Shown here piece by piece: positions 25,986 to 35,949 of a stretch of DNA of 64,000 nt. The first letter of the stretch is position 1; each line of letters begins with the position of its first letter. Origin of the DNA: Parahaliea aestuarii (lineage in GTDB: Bacteria > Pseudomonadota > Gammaproteobacteria > Pseudomonadales > Halieaceae). Both the position numbers and the translations under genes were made by a program. The notes under the pieces are model-generated. The model was given only the letters and a program-made list of their open reading frames with translations, did not search any database and was not told the origin of the DNA. The DNA lies in NCBI RefSeq assembly GCF_008064635.1, contig NZ_VRYZ01000006.1:326148-390147 (forward strand). Direction: 5' to 3'.

Positions 25986-27218
25986 ATGACCAATATCTAC
26001 ATCCTGGGCGGTAGCCAGACCGACTTCGCCCGCAACTGGGCGCGCGAGGGCCTGGAAATCTACGATATGTTCCACGAAGCGCTGGGCGCCGGCATCGCCG
26101 ATGCCGGCATCGAGCCGGAGCAGATCGAAGTCGGCCACGTCGGCAACTTTGTCGCAGATCTGTTCGCCCGCCAGGGCCAGCTCAACGGTTTCTTTGCCGA
26201 GGTTTATCCCCAGCTGTGCGGCATTCCCACCTCGCGCCATGAGGCCGCCTGCGCCTCGGGATCGATGGCCATGCTGGCTGCGATGCGCGACATCGAGGCC
26301 GGTCACTACCGTTGCGCTGCCGTGGTCGGCCTGGAGCTGATGCGTAACGTGGGCGGCAAAACCGGCGCCGAATACCTGGGGGCCGCTGCATGGGCCGGCC
26401 ACGAGGCGACGGACTGCGAATTTCCCTGGCCCTTTATGTTCGACCGCATTACCCGCGAGTACGAAAACCGCCACGGCATCGACGGCGAACACCTGCTGCG
26501 TATTGCCGAAAACAATTTCGCCAACGCCAAGCGCAACCCGCTGGCCCAGAGCCGCGACTGGCAATTCCCCGCGGGCTGCTTCAGCGCCGACGATGAGCTG
26601 AATCCGGTGATCGAGGGCCGGGTGCGCAAAATGGATTGCGGCCAGATCACCGATGGCGCCGCCTGCATCATCCTCGCCGACGAGGCCACCGCCCGCGAGC
26701 ACGCGCGCGCGAAGGGCTTGTCACTGGCGGATATTCCCCGCATCAAAGGGTGGGGGCACCGCAGCGCACCGATCTCCCTGGAGCACAAGCTGCGCTTGAG
26801 CGCCGGCCAGCCCCTGCTGTTCCCCCATGTGCGGGACATGTTTGACGATGCCCTGCGCCGGGCCGGGTACCGGCAGGTGACCGACCTGGACGGCCTGGAA
26901 ACCCACGACTGTTTCTCGGTCACCGAGTACATGGCCATCGATCACAGCGGCCTGACCCTGCCCGGTGAAAGCTGGAAAGCCATCGAGGAAGGCCGCATTG
27001 CCATCGGTGGTGACTTCCCCATCAACCCCAGCGGCGGCCTGATCGGTCTCGGCCACCCGGTGGGTGCCACCGGCGTACGTATGGCGCTGGACTGCGCGCG
27101 ACAGGTCAGCGGGCGCGCCGGTGAGTGCCAACTGGATGGCGCACGCAACATGGCCACCTTCAATCTCGGTGGCAGCGCCACCACCTGTGCCAGTCTGATT
27201 ATCGGAGTCGATGCATGA
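25986..27218 (+). CDS. SCP-x-type thiolase
   Basis: This 410-aa protein has the sterol-carrier-protein-x thiolase pattern. The nucleophile Cys is in HEAACASGSMAML near residue 88, the second Cys in the SCP-type motif THDCFSVTEY near residue 306, and the His in GLIGLGHPVGATG near residue 358. All three catalytic elements are intact. These enzymes cleave branched or bulky 3-oxoacyl-CoA esters, as in sterol side chains. A ribosome site (AGAGGA) precedes ATG 25986. It overlaps the next thiolase gene by four bases. Confidence 0.9.
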   Translation: MTNIYILGGSQTDFARNWAREGLEIYDMFHEALGAGIADAGIEPEQIEVGHVGNFVADLFARQGQLNGFFAEVYPQLCGIPTSRHEAACASGSMAMLAAMRDIEAGHYRCAAVVGLELMRNVGGKTGAEYLGAAAWAGHEATDCEFPWPFMFDRITREYENRHGIDGEHLLRIAENNFANAKRNPLAQSRDWQFPAGCFSADDELNPVIEGRVRKMDCGQITDGAACIILADEATAREHARAKGLSLADIPRIKGWGHRSAPISLEHKLRLSAGQPLLFPHVRDMFDDALRRAGYRQVTDLDGLETHDCFSVTEYMAIDHSGLTLPGESWKAIEEGRIAIGGDFPINPSGGLIGLGHPVGATGVRMALDCARQVSGRAGECQLDGARNMATFNLGGSATTCASLIIGVDA

Positions 27219-28408
27219 AAGACGCCCTCATTTACGATGCCATTCGCAGCCCCCGCGGTCGCGCCAAAGAGAACGGCGGCCTGCACGCTGTCACCCCCCA
27301 TGAACTGCTGAAGCAGCTTTACACGGCCATTGCCGAACGCACCGGCCTGTCGCCGGAACGGGTGGGCGATGTGATTCTCGGCTGTGCCACCCAGCACGGC
27401 GAGCAGGCGGGCAACATCGCCAAGGCCTCCACCCTCTACGCCGGCTGGCCGAGCCAGATTCCCGGCATGACCATCAACCGCTACTGTTCTTCCGGTATCG
27501 ATAGCGTGGCCCTGGCCGCCCTCAAGGTGCAGGCCGGACTGGTGGATACCGCGATTGGCGGCGGCGTGGAAATGATGTCGCGGGTGCCGATGCTGGCCGA
27601 TGATGCCCGGGTGTTCAAGGACCCGGCCTTCGCCGCCCGCTGCCAGATGCTGATGATGGGCAACGGCGCCGACCTCATCGCCACCCTGCACGGAGTCAGC
27701 CGTGAGCAGGCCGACGCCCTGGCCGCAACCAGCCAGCAACGCGCGGCGAAGGCCCGCGAAGCCGGTTACTTCAGTTCGATCGTACCGATCACCCGCCCCG
27801 ACGGCAGCCAGTGCAGCGAGGACGAATGCATCCGCGGCGACACCACCGCGGAGGGCCTCGCCGGCATGGAACCGGCCTTCGCCAAAGCGGGCGCCATGGG
27901 GATTAATGCCTACCAGCTGGCGGCCCACAGCGAGCTGTCGGCAATCGAGCACATCCACACCCCAGGCAACTCCCCGGCCATGGCCGATGGCGCCGCCTTG
28001 GTGCTGGTGGCCGCCGAGGGCGCGCTGGACGCCAGGCCCCGGGCGTGCATCGTGGCAAGCAATACCGTATCGGCGGACCCCACCCAGGTGCTGTCGGGCT
28101 GTGTGGAAGCGACCCGCACGTTGATGGCGGAACAGAAACTCACCGCTGCGGATGTCGACCTGTTCGAGATTCACGAGGCCTTCGCCGCCATCTCGGTGAT
28201 GGGCATGCGCGAACTGGCCATTCCGGAAGACAAGTACAACGTCAACGGCGGCGTGATCGCCCTCGGCCACCCGATGGGCGCCACCGGCTCCATGATGCTG
28301 GGCACCCTGCTGGATGAACTGGAGCGGCGGGGCCTGCACCGCGGCATCGTCTCCGCCGCCGGTGCCGCCGGTACCGGCAGCGCCATGCTGATCGAACGGC
28401 TCGGCTAA
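27215..28408 (+). CDS. Acetyl-CoA acyltransferase-like thiolase lacking the second catalytic Cys
   Basis: This 397-aa thiolase is of the FadA/FadI-type. The nucleophile Cys is in INRYCSSGIDS near residue 90, EIHEAFA and the His in LGHPMGATG follow. The C-terminal Cys motif, usually CxGGGxG, reads SAAGAAGTG, so the base Cys is replaced by Ala. The substitution is clear in the DNA (GCC codon). Activity may be low, changed or lost. ATG 27215 overlaps the stop of the preceding thiolase as ATGA, so translation is coupled; the two may form a pair in which one chain is regulatory, which is inference. Confidence 0.85.
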   Translation: MKDALIYDAIRSPRGRAKENGGLHAVTPHELLKQLYTAIAERTGLSPERVGDVILGCATQHGEQAGNIAKASTLYAGWPSQIPGMTINRYCSSGIDSVALAALKVQAGLVDTAIGGGVEMMSRVPMLADDARVFKDPAFAARCQMLMMGNGADLIATLHGVSREQADALAATSQQRAAKAREAGYFSSIVPITRPDGSQCSEDECIRGDTTAEGLAGMEPAFAKAGAMGINAYQLAAHSELSAIEHIHTPGNSPAMADGAALVLVAAEGALDARPRACIVASNTVSADPTQVLSGCVEATRTLMAEQKLTAADVDLFEIHEAFAAISVMGMRELAIPEDKYNVNGGVIALGHPMGATGSMMLGTLLDELERRGLHRGIVSAAGAAGTGSAMLIERLG

Positions 28409-28441
28409 CGCGATAACAAAAAACACCGTAAGGAATTTACC

Positions 28442-29968
28442 ATGCACTACCGGCTATCACTCCTGGCCGCGGCCGCGCTCGCCGCGGCCTGCGCCAACCA
28501 GAACGGCACAGACTCCCTCAGCGCGGACAGCCGCTGCGCCGCCCTCGCCGGCCACACGTCGGCGGACACCACCGTAAGCAGTGCCCGCGAGATGCGCGAC
28601 CACCAGGGCCTGCCCCCGTTCTGCCAGGTGGAAGGCAAAATTGAGGGCAAGGTGGGCTTTGTCATGCGCATGCCCAGCGAGAACTGGAACAGCAAATTCG
28701 TGGTAGCCGGCTGCGGCGGCTTTTGCGGCGGCCTGGACCCGGACAAGGCCGGCTATTCCAACAGCCTCAACGCCGCGCTGCAGGACGGCTATGCCGCAAT
28801 CCTCACCGACAGCGGCCACCAGGCCCCGAGCTGGCAGACTGACTGGGCGCTGGACGACCCCCGCGCGCTGGAGCTTTACGCCGGCGAGTGGATGCCGCTG
28901 GCCGTTGCCAGCGGCAGCTCCCTGGCAGCCAGCTACTACGAAAAAGTACCCCAGCGCACCTATTTCTCCGGCTGTTCCAACGGCGGCAGACTGGGACTGT
29001 ATGCCGCCCAGCGCCACCCCGACCTGTTCGATGGAATCGCCGCCGGCGATGGCATTTTCGACCTCAGCGGCAACGGCGGCATTCACGGTCTTTGGCTGCT
29101 ACAGACTACACGCAAACCAGACGGCAGCGCCGTTATCTCCAAGGACAAAGTCCCCTTGCTCGCCGAGCACGTGATGCAACGCTGTGACAGCCTCGACGGC
29201 GTCGAAGACGGTATCGTCGCCCGCCCGGACCTCTGTGATCCCGCCCCCCAGGCCCTGCAGTGCAAGGGGGAAACTGGCGGGCAGTGCTTCAGCGCGGAGG
29301 AGGTGAACGCCATTCAGCGCCTGTACCGGGGTGCCACCGTCAATGGCCAGTCGCTGTTTCCCGGCATTGCTCCCGGCTCAGAGGCCTACTGGCCAATCTG
29401 GGTCGTCGGCACCAATGACAACATGGCCTGGGGCGAGAGAGCCGGCGAAGGTTACCTGCGACTGGCTTACGGCATTCCGGCCGATCAGCCTTTTCACCCC
29501 CACGATTACAACCTGGCCGCGGAAATCGAGCGTATTCGCTCCCTTGCGCCCGTGGTCGACGCCACCGACCCCAACCTCGACGCTCTCGCCGCCGCCGGCA
29601 CACGACTGTTTTACTACCAGGGCCTGGCGGACCCGTTGATCCTGCCCGGCCGAGCCGCGGCCTACTTCGAGGAAGCCACCGCGGCGACTGCGCCTGAAGC
29701 GCTGACGGCATCGGCGCGTTTTGTTACGGTACCGGGCTTTGGCCACTGCTGGGAGCGCCCCGGGCTTACCGCCGATGACTTCAACCCCCTACAGATCATC
29801 GACCGCTGGGTCGAACAGGGCGAAGCACCTGACACCGTACTCGCGCACCAGCGCGACGCCGAGGGCACTATTGTCCGCAGTCGCAAGCTCTGTGCCCTGC
29901 CGAACCAGGCGGTCTACCAGGGTGGCGATCCGGACAGCGCCGACAGCTTCACCTGCTCAGCCCCGTGA
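28442..29968 (+). CDS. Tannase/feruloyl-esterase family lipoprotein
   Basis: This is a 508-aa alpha/beta hydrolase of the tannase family, lipid-anchored through the lipobox LAAAC (Cys17). The family's CS-D-HC pattern is complete: Cys178-Ser179 in SGCSNGGR, Asp in QGLADPLI near residue 395, and His-Cys in GFGHCW near residue 436. It should hydrolyse an aromatic ester, such as a feruloyl or galloyl ester, in the periplasm or at the outer membrane. It follows the two thiolases after 33 bases and is probably in the same operon, where it would release the acid that the ligases activate. Confidence 0.9.
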   Translation: MHYRLSLLAAAALAAACANQNGTDSLSADSRCAALAGHTSADTTVSSAREMRDHQGLPPFCQVEGKIEGKVGFVMRMPSENWNSKFVVAGCGGFCGGLDPDKAGYSNSLNAALQDGYAAILTDSGHQAPSWQTDWALDDPRALELYAGEWMPLAVASGSSLAASYYEKVPQRTYFSGCSNGGRLGLYAAQRHPDLFDGIAAGDGIFDLSGNGGIHGLWLLQTTRKPDGSAVISKDKVPLLAEHVMQRCDSLDGVEDGIVARPDLCDPAPQALQCKGETGGQCFSAEEVNAIQRLYRGATVNGQSLFPGIAPGSEAYWPIWVVGTNDNMAWGERAGEGYLRLAYGIPADQPFHPHDYNLAAEIERIRSLAPVVDATDPNLDALAAAGTRLFYYQGLADPLILPGRAAAYFEEATAATAPEALTASARFVTVPGFGHCWERPGLTADDFNPLQIIDRWVEQGEAPDTVLAHQRDAEGTIVRSRKLCALPNQAVYQGGDPDSADSFTCSAP

Positions 29969-30007
29969 CGCGATAGCAACGTACTTGTCGAGAGGGGTGG
30001 CGCGGCC

Positions 30008-30676
30008 ATGCGCCCGGTAGACGCCGCCTCGCTCGTCATCGTGCGCAACCGCCGCGAGGTCCTGATGGGGCTGCGCAGCGCGCGGCACGCCTTCGTTCCG
30101 CAGCAATATGTTTTTCCCGGCGGGCGGGTGGATGCCGGCGACGCTCGCGTGCCCACTCCATTTTCACTGCAGGAATCGACCCGGCAGCGGCTGGAGCACA
30201 GCGTCAGCGCCGCCCGCGGACGCGCCATTGCAATGGCCGCGGTACGCGAAACCTGGGAGGAAACCGGACTGCTGCTAGGCAAGCCACCGCAACAGCCACT
30301 GCGCACCCGCTCGCCGTCCTGGCGCCCCTTCTACCGCCAGGGCCTGGCGCCGGCGCTACACCGCATGGACTACTTCGCCCGCGCCGTCACGCCACCCAAC
30401 AATGTGCGCCGCTTTGACGCCCGCTTCTTCCTTGCCGACGCGCGCCACTGCGCCGGCCAGCTGCGCAGCAATGGCGAACTGGAGGATCTGCATTGGGTGA
30501 CTTTTTCACAGGCAGCAAAGCTGCCGATGATCGGGATTACGCGACTGGTGCTCGCGCTGGTGCAGGAAACGTGTGGCGACCAAAACGCCCGTCGCCAGGC
30601 CATAGCCGCTGAACCCGCAGTAGCCCACTACGAGTTGGTGGAACAACACCCGCCAAGCCCTCATATTCTCGACTGA
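30008..30676 (+). CDS. Nudix hydrolase (NUDT19-like split box)
   Basis: This 222-aa protein has a Nudix fold. The box is split: PGGRVDAGD (residues 37-45) is separated by about 30 residues from VRETWEETGLLLG (from about 78). An insertion like this is known from NUDT19 relatives, which hydrolyse CoA and its esters. It lies 39 bases after the esterase gene, so it may be the last gene of the CoA-ester operon and trim acyl-CoA or CoA. That role is inference; a general nucleotide-sugar or ADP-ribose pyrophosphatase remains possible. Confidence 0.82.
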   Translation: MRPVDAASLVIVRNRREVLMGLRSARHAFVPQQYVFPGGRVDAGDARVPTPFSLQESTRQRLEHSVSAARGRAIAMAAVRETWEETGLLLGKPPQQPLRTRSPSWRPFYRQGLAPALHRMDYFARAVTPPNNVRRFDARFFLADARHCAGQLRSNGELEDLHWVTFSQAAKLPMIGITRLVLALVQETCGDQNARRQAIAAEPAVAHYELVEQHPPSPHILD

Positions 30677-30752
30677 GGCGCCCCCGGCACCTTCCCACAA
30701 CCCCGCAAGGCACGCTTTGCAGTTTTACTCGCCCGCTCCGAAAGCGCGCAAC

Positions 30753-33656
30753 TTACGACCGATTGTTCTTGCCTCGGGACTCTGTCTTGCCGGGTGACCA
30801 AAACTGGCGGGTGGGCAACCCGGCGTCTCCGTCACTATCACCCGCCTGACGTGCGGGCCGCCGGATCATCAGCGGCACCGGCTGCCCACCCCCCTCGGCG
30901 GCCGCAGCACTGCCGATATTGGGGCTGAAACTGGCGTTGATCGACAGGCCTCGCCGCGGGCGATCAAGTACGATGTCATCGGGATTGAACAGCGTGCGGT
31001 AGGCGCCGCAGGCCTCGCCGGCGTCGCAAATAAAGAAATCATTGTCCATGTCGGACCCGACTGTCAGGCGATAGCTGCCTTCTTTCACGCGATCAAAGCG
31101 GAAGGTGTAACCACCGTCCTCAGGTTCCAGTATCCGCTGGTCAATGGTTGCCCCCGCTTGGTCGGTCAACAGGACGTACAACACTCCCGCACTGGTTGCC
31201 GAAGCCCCGACCTCTTCGACGGTGGCGATCACTTCCACTTCGCCGCTCCCCGCGGAGCTGTCGATCCGCAACGTGGTCTGGTACACCCCGGGCGCCAGAC
31301 TGCCGGGCAGCAATCTCAGGCGGTACTGTCCCAGCCCATTGTCGTCGACGGCTTCGGCAGCGACTTCCAGCCAGGCCACCGGGCTGGCGATACCACTGAC
31401 CCGCAAGGTCCCGCCGCCGCTGTTAGTGACGGTAAAGAGCCGGGACTCAACGCCCAGCGCCACGTTGCCGGGATAAATCTGCAGAGTTGGTGCCGTGGTG
31501 TCCGGACCGGAATCCGCGGTGCTGGCGGTGCGCACTGCTTTCGCAGCGTCGAGCAGGCCGTGGCCGTACTGAGAGTCCCAACCCGCCTCACCCAGGTCCG
31601 TGGTCAGACGTCCCTGCTGCAACCACTGATCCACTTGCGCCGGTGTCAGCGACGGGCGCACCGCCTTCATCAAGGCGATGACACCAGCGACGTGGGGACT
31701 GGCCATTGAAGTCCCCTGCTGCGGTCCAATACCGAAACTGACTCCGGACCCGCTATCACTGCCCACCGTGCTGATAACACCATCAGTGTTACCGTCGCCG
31801 TCAAGATCCGCCGCCATGTCGCCGCCCGGCGCCACCAGGTCGAGGGTAGCGCCAAAATTGGAGTAAGACGCACGTACGCCGTTGGGGCCAACAGCACCGA
31901 CCGAAATAACTCCCGGGTAGGCTGCGGGGTAGCTGGGCTGACTGCTGCTCTCATTGCCCGCCGCGGCCACGACAATTACCCCCTTCTCCCGCGCCCTGGA
32001 AATGACATTACGCATGGCCTGGGAACTGTCAGCGCCACCGAGGCTGAGGTTGATGATATCGGCCCTCTGTGCCGGCACGGTGCCTGAATCGTTGGCCAGG
32101 CCGGCCGCGTAGCGAACCCCCTGGGCAATGTCATAGACGGTACCTCCCTCCTCGCCCAGCACGCGGATTGGCATTACCCGTGTGCGCCAACCGACACCGG
32201 CCACACCGAGACTGTTATTGGTGGCGGCGGCCACGGTACCGCTGACGTGGGAACCGTGGTAACTGCTCTGCCCCGCCACGCCGCCATCGCCGGGATCTTC
32301 TGCATCCGGATCGATACCGTCGTTGTCGCCCGAGTGGTAAGGATCGCTGATAAAGTCGTAGCCATCGACGAACTTGCCACTCAGGTCCGGGTGCCGGCCC
32401 AGCACACCGGTATCTATCACCGCGACAACGACGTCTCCGCTACCTCGTGTGATGTCCCAGGCCTCGGCGAGATTGATCTGGCGATAGTGCCACTGCAACG
32501 AATAGTAAAGGTCGTTGGGTCGAGCGGCGGCGCGGTAGCGGTAATTCGGTTCGGCGAACTCCACGTCTGAGCGGTTATTCAAGGCCTTGATTGCGTTCAG
32601 GGCCCGCCATTTGCGCTCCAGTTCCCCACTGTGGAACTGGCCTGCCTTGCCGGAGTCGCCCGCAGCAGTCATTGCGCTAGCCACCGACAGGCTCGCCAGT
32701 GACTCGAGGCGCAAACGCGGCTCAGCGGCAGAAGCGGCCTGCGCCTGGGGACCTCTCGCCTGACGGTACTGCACCACTACCGCCTCCGGATCGAAATCCG
32801 CGGTTGCAGTGAAGCCACCGGCGGCTTCAGACGCGGGCTGACCGATTGACAGTGTGTAGTTGGAGGCCCCGGAGTAAGCAAAGACATTGATAGAATAGCG
32901 GCCACTCTGCGCCACAGTCAGGGATTCGTAATAGCTGGTATTGAGCGAGAAGTCGACAATCTGATCATTGCTGTCGAAAAGGTACAGGTCGAGGTCGCCC
33001 TGCTCCGGTTCCGACACATTAAGGGAAATCACCTGCCCCGCTAGCAGGTCTACCGTGTAGAAATCGTCCCGGTCACCGAAGTCAGTCGACGGCCCAGGCT
33101 CGCCGGCGTCGATTACATTGGCGTAGCCACCGATAGTGGCGGGATTGGACACAGGCTGCGACAGGGAAGGGTAGTCGTTTGGGGTGTAGGGAGCATTAAT
33201 GTCGTTTACATCGCTATCCGCACGGGATTGCGCGGCTACCGTCACAGTGCCAGTGATGACGTGAAACGCCGCCGGCTCGAACACCGGCGCCAGATGGAAG
33301 ACCCGGTTGGAGCTCAACACCGCCATCAAGGACTCATTGCCGGAAAAGCCGGTGGTGCTGAGCGCGCAAGCCGCCAGGCTGCCGCCACAGAAATAACCAT
33401 CGCCCCGGCGCCAGCCCCTGAATACATGCTCGTCGTCCGCCACAGCCAGGAAGCTCTCATCGAAGTCCGTGTCGCGCACATCCAGCTCACACACGGCGCC
33501 ACCTTCGCACTGGTAGCGGCCGGACTCGGTCTCGATTCTGCCGCCTTCGGGCACCTCAATACGGACTTTGCAGCCCGCCAACGCCGACAACACCAAGCCG
33601 GCCACAAGCAAATGTCGAGTGAACAATTTCCCGGTTCCTTTGTTGCTTCCTTGCAA
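30753..33656 (-). CDS. Subtilisin-family (S8) serine protease lipoprotein
   Basis: This 967-aa exported protein carries a lipobox (LAGC, Cys29). An N-terminal region of about 130 residues includes Cys pairs, then comes a PPC-type domain (about 190-270, DFYTVDLLAG and GDLDLYLFDSN). The peptidase follows: the catalytic Asp in VVAVIDTGVLG, His in SYHGSHVSGTVAAAT and Ser in QQGTSMASPHVAGV. The C-terminal 230 residues hold beta-rich repeats and a low-complexity tail. It should degrade proteins outside the cell or at the outer membrane. ATG 33656 starts the lipoprotein signal. It stands alone, convergent with the Nudix gene. Confidence 0.92.
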   Translation of the reverse strand: MQGSNKGTGKLFTRHLLVAGLVLSALAGCKVRIEVPEGGRIETESGRYQCEGGAVCELDVRDTDFDESFLAVADDEHVFRGWRRGDGYFCGGSLAACALSTTGFSGNESLMAVLSSNRVFHLAPVFEPAAFHVITGTVTVAAQSRADSDVNDINAPYTPNDYPSLSQPVSNPATIGGYANVIDAGEPGPSTDFGDRDDFYTVDLLAGQVISLNVSEPEQGDLDLYLFDSNDQIVDFSLNTSYYESLTVAQSGRYSINVFAYSGASNYTLSIGQPASEAAGGFTATADFDPEAVVVQYRQARGPQAQAASAAEPRLRLESLASLSVASAMTAAGDSGKAGQFHSGELERKWRALNAIKALNNRSDVEFAEPNYRYRAAARPNDLYYSLQWHYRQINLAEAWDITRGSGDVVVAVIDTGVLGRHPDLSGKFVDGYDFISDPYHSGDNDGIDPDAEDPGDGGVAGQSSYHGSHVSGTVAAATNNSLGVAGVGWRTRVMPIRVLGEEGGTVYDIAQGVRYAAGLANDSGTVPAQRADIINLSLGGADSSQAMRNVISRAREKGVIVVAAAGNESSSQPSYPAAYPGVISVGAVGPNGVRASYSNFGATLDLVAPGGDMAADLDGDGNTDGVISTVGSDSGSGVSFGIGPQQGTSMASPHVAGVIALMKAVRPSLTPAQVDQWLQQGRLTTDLGEAGWDSQYGHGLLDAAKAVRTASTADSGPDTTAPTLQIYPGNVALGVESRLFTVTNSGGGTLRVSGIASPVAWLEVAAEAVDDNGLGQYRLRLLPGSLAPGVYQTTLRIDSSAGSGEVEVIATVEEVGASATSAGVLYVLLTDQAGATIDQRILEPEDGGYTFRFDRVKEGSYRLTVGSDMDNDFFICDAGEACGAYRTLFNPDDIVLDRPRRGLSINASFSPNIGSAAAAEGGGQPVPLMIRRPARQAGDSDGDAGLPTRQFWSPGKTESRGKNNRS

Positions 33657-33774
33657 TATCGTCCGCGCTCGCTGTTACTGAAGGAGCGACTACCCAACCC
33701 GGGTGGTACGCAACTGGCGACACGCTGGCATCGCCATCAGATTTCCGCTGGACTGCGTCATACTATAACAAGCT

Positions 33775-35931
33775 TCAGCGAAATTGCTCGTCCCGCTCCG
33801 CCATGTCCAACAGCAATTGCGGTGGTGCGAATGCCTGGCCATAACGCGCCGCCAGCTCGCTGGCACGCCTGGCGAAGGCCTTTGCGCCATAGGCGTTGAC
33901 ACACTGGAACACCCCGCCGGTGTGCGGCGGAAAACCGATGCCCATGATGGAGCCGATATTGCCGTCGGCGACGCTGGTGAGTACGCCCTCCTCCATGATG
34001 CGGATGGCCTCCAGCACCTGCGGAAACAGCAACCGGTCGCGCACATCCTCATAGGGAATGTCGGTGTAGCCGTGCGGCGCAAAACGGTCCTTCAGCCCGG
34101 GCCAGGTGGCGATCTTCCGGCCCTTTTCATCGTAATCGTAGAACCCGCCACCGGCCTGCTGGCCTTTGCGCTGGCAATCCTCGATCATGACGCGAATCAC
34201 CTCTGATTCCGGGGCATTCTCGAAGGCCTCTCCCCGCGCCTCGGCATCCTTTTTGCGCTGTTGCATGCCGTGGTAGGCGGTTTCAATAGAGATGCTGTCC
34301 AGGGTTTCCAGCGGCCCCATGGGCGAGCCATTGAAAGCGGCGGCGTTCTCGATGAGTGCCGGGTTGACGCCTTCCGCCAGCATGCGCTGGCCCTGGGTGA
34401 TGGTCTGGCCGATCACGCGGGTGGTGAAGAAACCGGGAGCGTCCCTCACCACAATGGGTTTTTTACCCAGTTGTTGGGCGAGATCGAAGGTCAGGGCCAG
34501 AGCCTCGTCGGAGGTCTGCTCACCGGTGATGATTTCCACCAGCGGCATGCGCTCAGCCGGTGAAAAGAAGTGCATACCGATAAAGTTCTGCGGCCGCACC
34601 GATGCACCGGCCAGTTCGGTGATGGGCAGCGAGGAGGTATTGCTGGCAAAGATGGCATTGTCGCCGAGGGCGGCCTCGGTCTCCCTGGTCACCGCGGCCT
34701 TGATCTCGCGATCTTCAAACACCGCCTCGATCACCAGATCGCAACCGGCCAGGTCAGCAGCATTCCCCGTGGAATGTATCCGCGCCAAGAGGGCTTCGCT
34801 GGCGACCTCGTCCAGGCGGCGATCCCTCTCACAGGCTTTGATCGCGTAGGCCTTGCCCTTGTCGGCGCGCTGCTGGTCCAGGTCTTTCAGTACGACCTCT
34901 ATGCCGACTTTGGCGGCATTGAAGGCGATGCCCGCCCCCATCACCCCGGCGCCCAGAATGCCCAGTTTCTTGACCTGGCGTTTCTCGACGCCTTTGGGTC
35001 GCGAGGCCCCCGCATCGAGCTGGTTCATCTGCACAAAGAAGGTGGTCATCATGTTGCGCGACACCTGGTCCAGCAGCAGGCGCTGGAAATAGCGCGCCTC
35101 CACCTTATGGGCGGTGTCATAGTCCACCCGGGCTGTATCCACTACGGCGGCAAAGATCACCTGCTGCGCCGGCATATTCCCCCTGGTCTGGTTCATCACG
35201 TTGACCGGGCCAAAGTAGGTAAGACCCTGGGTAGCGTCATCACCAGGCAGGCCACCGGGCATTTGATAATCCGTCTGCTCCCAGGGCTGCTTTGCCTCCG
35301 GGTTGGCCCTGATCCAGGCCTTGGCGCGAGCCGCCATGGCCTCTTCGGACTCGGCCAGTTCGTGCACCAGACCGGCTTCCAGCGCCCGCGGCGCGCGCAG
35401 GCGCTTGCCCTGGGCAATCAAGGGCAGGGCCTTTTCCATGCCGAGCAGGCGCACCAGCCGCACCACGCCACCAGCGCCTGGCATCAGGCCGAGCATGGCC
35501 TCCGGCAGGCCGATCTGTACTTTTGCGTCATCCAGCGCTATCCGGTAGTGGCAGGCCAGGGCAATCTCGTACCCGCCGCCCAGCGCGGCGCCGTTTATGC
35601 CGACAGCCACCGGCACCCCGAGCGATTCCAGCCGCCGCAGTGGCTCCTTGCTTTGCAGCAGCGCCTCGAACATCTGCTGACGCTCCTGCGGCGAGGGGTT
35701 GAGGTCCATTTCCAGCATTTTGGTAATGTCGCCACCGGCAAAAAACTGGCCCGGCTTGCCGGAGCGTATGTACACCCCGGCTATTTCGCCCTGCATCGCT
35801 TCCAGCTCGTCGAGGGCCTTGGGCATGGCCTCGGCGTACTCGTCGCCCATCACATTCACCGATTTGCCGGGCTGGTCGAAGATCAGCTCCACAATGCCAT
35901 CGGCGTCTTTTTGCAAACGGATATAGCTCAT
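33775..35931 (-). CDS. Enoyl-CoA hydratase / 3-hydroxyacyl-CoA dehydrogenase fusion (FadJ/FadB-like)
   Basis: This 718-aa bifunctional beta-oxidation subunit has an N-terminal crotonase domain with the oxyanion segment [12 protein letters not shown] and the catalytic Glu in [14 protein letters not shown] Rossmann domain starts [19 protein letters not shown] (about residue 328), with [10 protein letters not shown] and [19 protein letters not shown]-terminal HAD domain follows. It hydrates 2-enoyl-CoA and oxidises the 3-hydroxy product with NAD+. ATG 35931 is placed by GGAG seven bases upstream. The thiolase gene lies 18 bases upstream, completing a two-gene beta-oxidation operon. Confidence 0.93.
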   Translation of the reverse strand: MSYIRLQKDADGIVELIFDQPGKSVNVMGDEYAEAMPKALDELEAMQGEIAGVYIRSGKPGQFFAGGDITKMLEMDLNPSPQERQQMFEALLQSKEPLRRLESLGVPVAVGINGAALGGGYEIALACHYRIALDDAKVQIGLPEAMLGLMPGAGGVVRLVRLLGMEKALPLIAQGKRLRAPRALEAGLVHELAESEEAMAARAKAWIRANPEAKQPWEQTDYQMPGGLPGDDATQGLTYFGPVNVMNQTRGNMPAQQVIFAAVVDTARVDYDTAHKVEARYFQRLLLDQVSRNMMTTFFVQMNQLDAGASRPKGVEKRQVKKLGILGAGVMGAGIAFNAAKVGIEVVLKDLDQQRADKGKAYAIKACERDRRLDEVASEALLARIHSTGNAADLAGCDLVIEAVFEDREIKAAVTRETEAALGDNAIFASNTSSLPITELAGASVRPQNFIGMHFFSPAERMPLVEIITGEQTSDEALALTFDLAQQLGKKPIVVRDAPGFFTTRVIGQTITQGQRMLAEGVNPALIENAAAFNGSPMGPLETLDSISIETAYHGMQQRKKDAEARGEAFENAPESEVIRVMIEDCQRKGQQAGGGFYDYDEKGRKIATWPGLKDRFAPHGYTDIPYEDVRDRLLFPQVLEAIRIMEEGVLTSVADGNIGSIMGIGFPPHTGGVFQCVNAYGAKAFARRASELAARYGQAFAPPQLLLDMAERDEQFR

Positions 35932-35949
35932 GACGTCTCTCCTCAACCC

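Noticed and set aside
25119..26702. Leftward 527-codon frame opposite ligase and thiolase
   Set aside because: Antisense shadow; the rightward genes carry all motifs and tight operon spacing.
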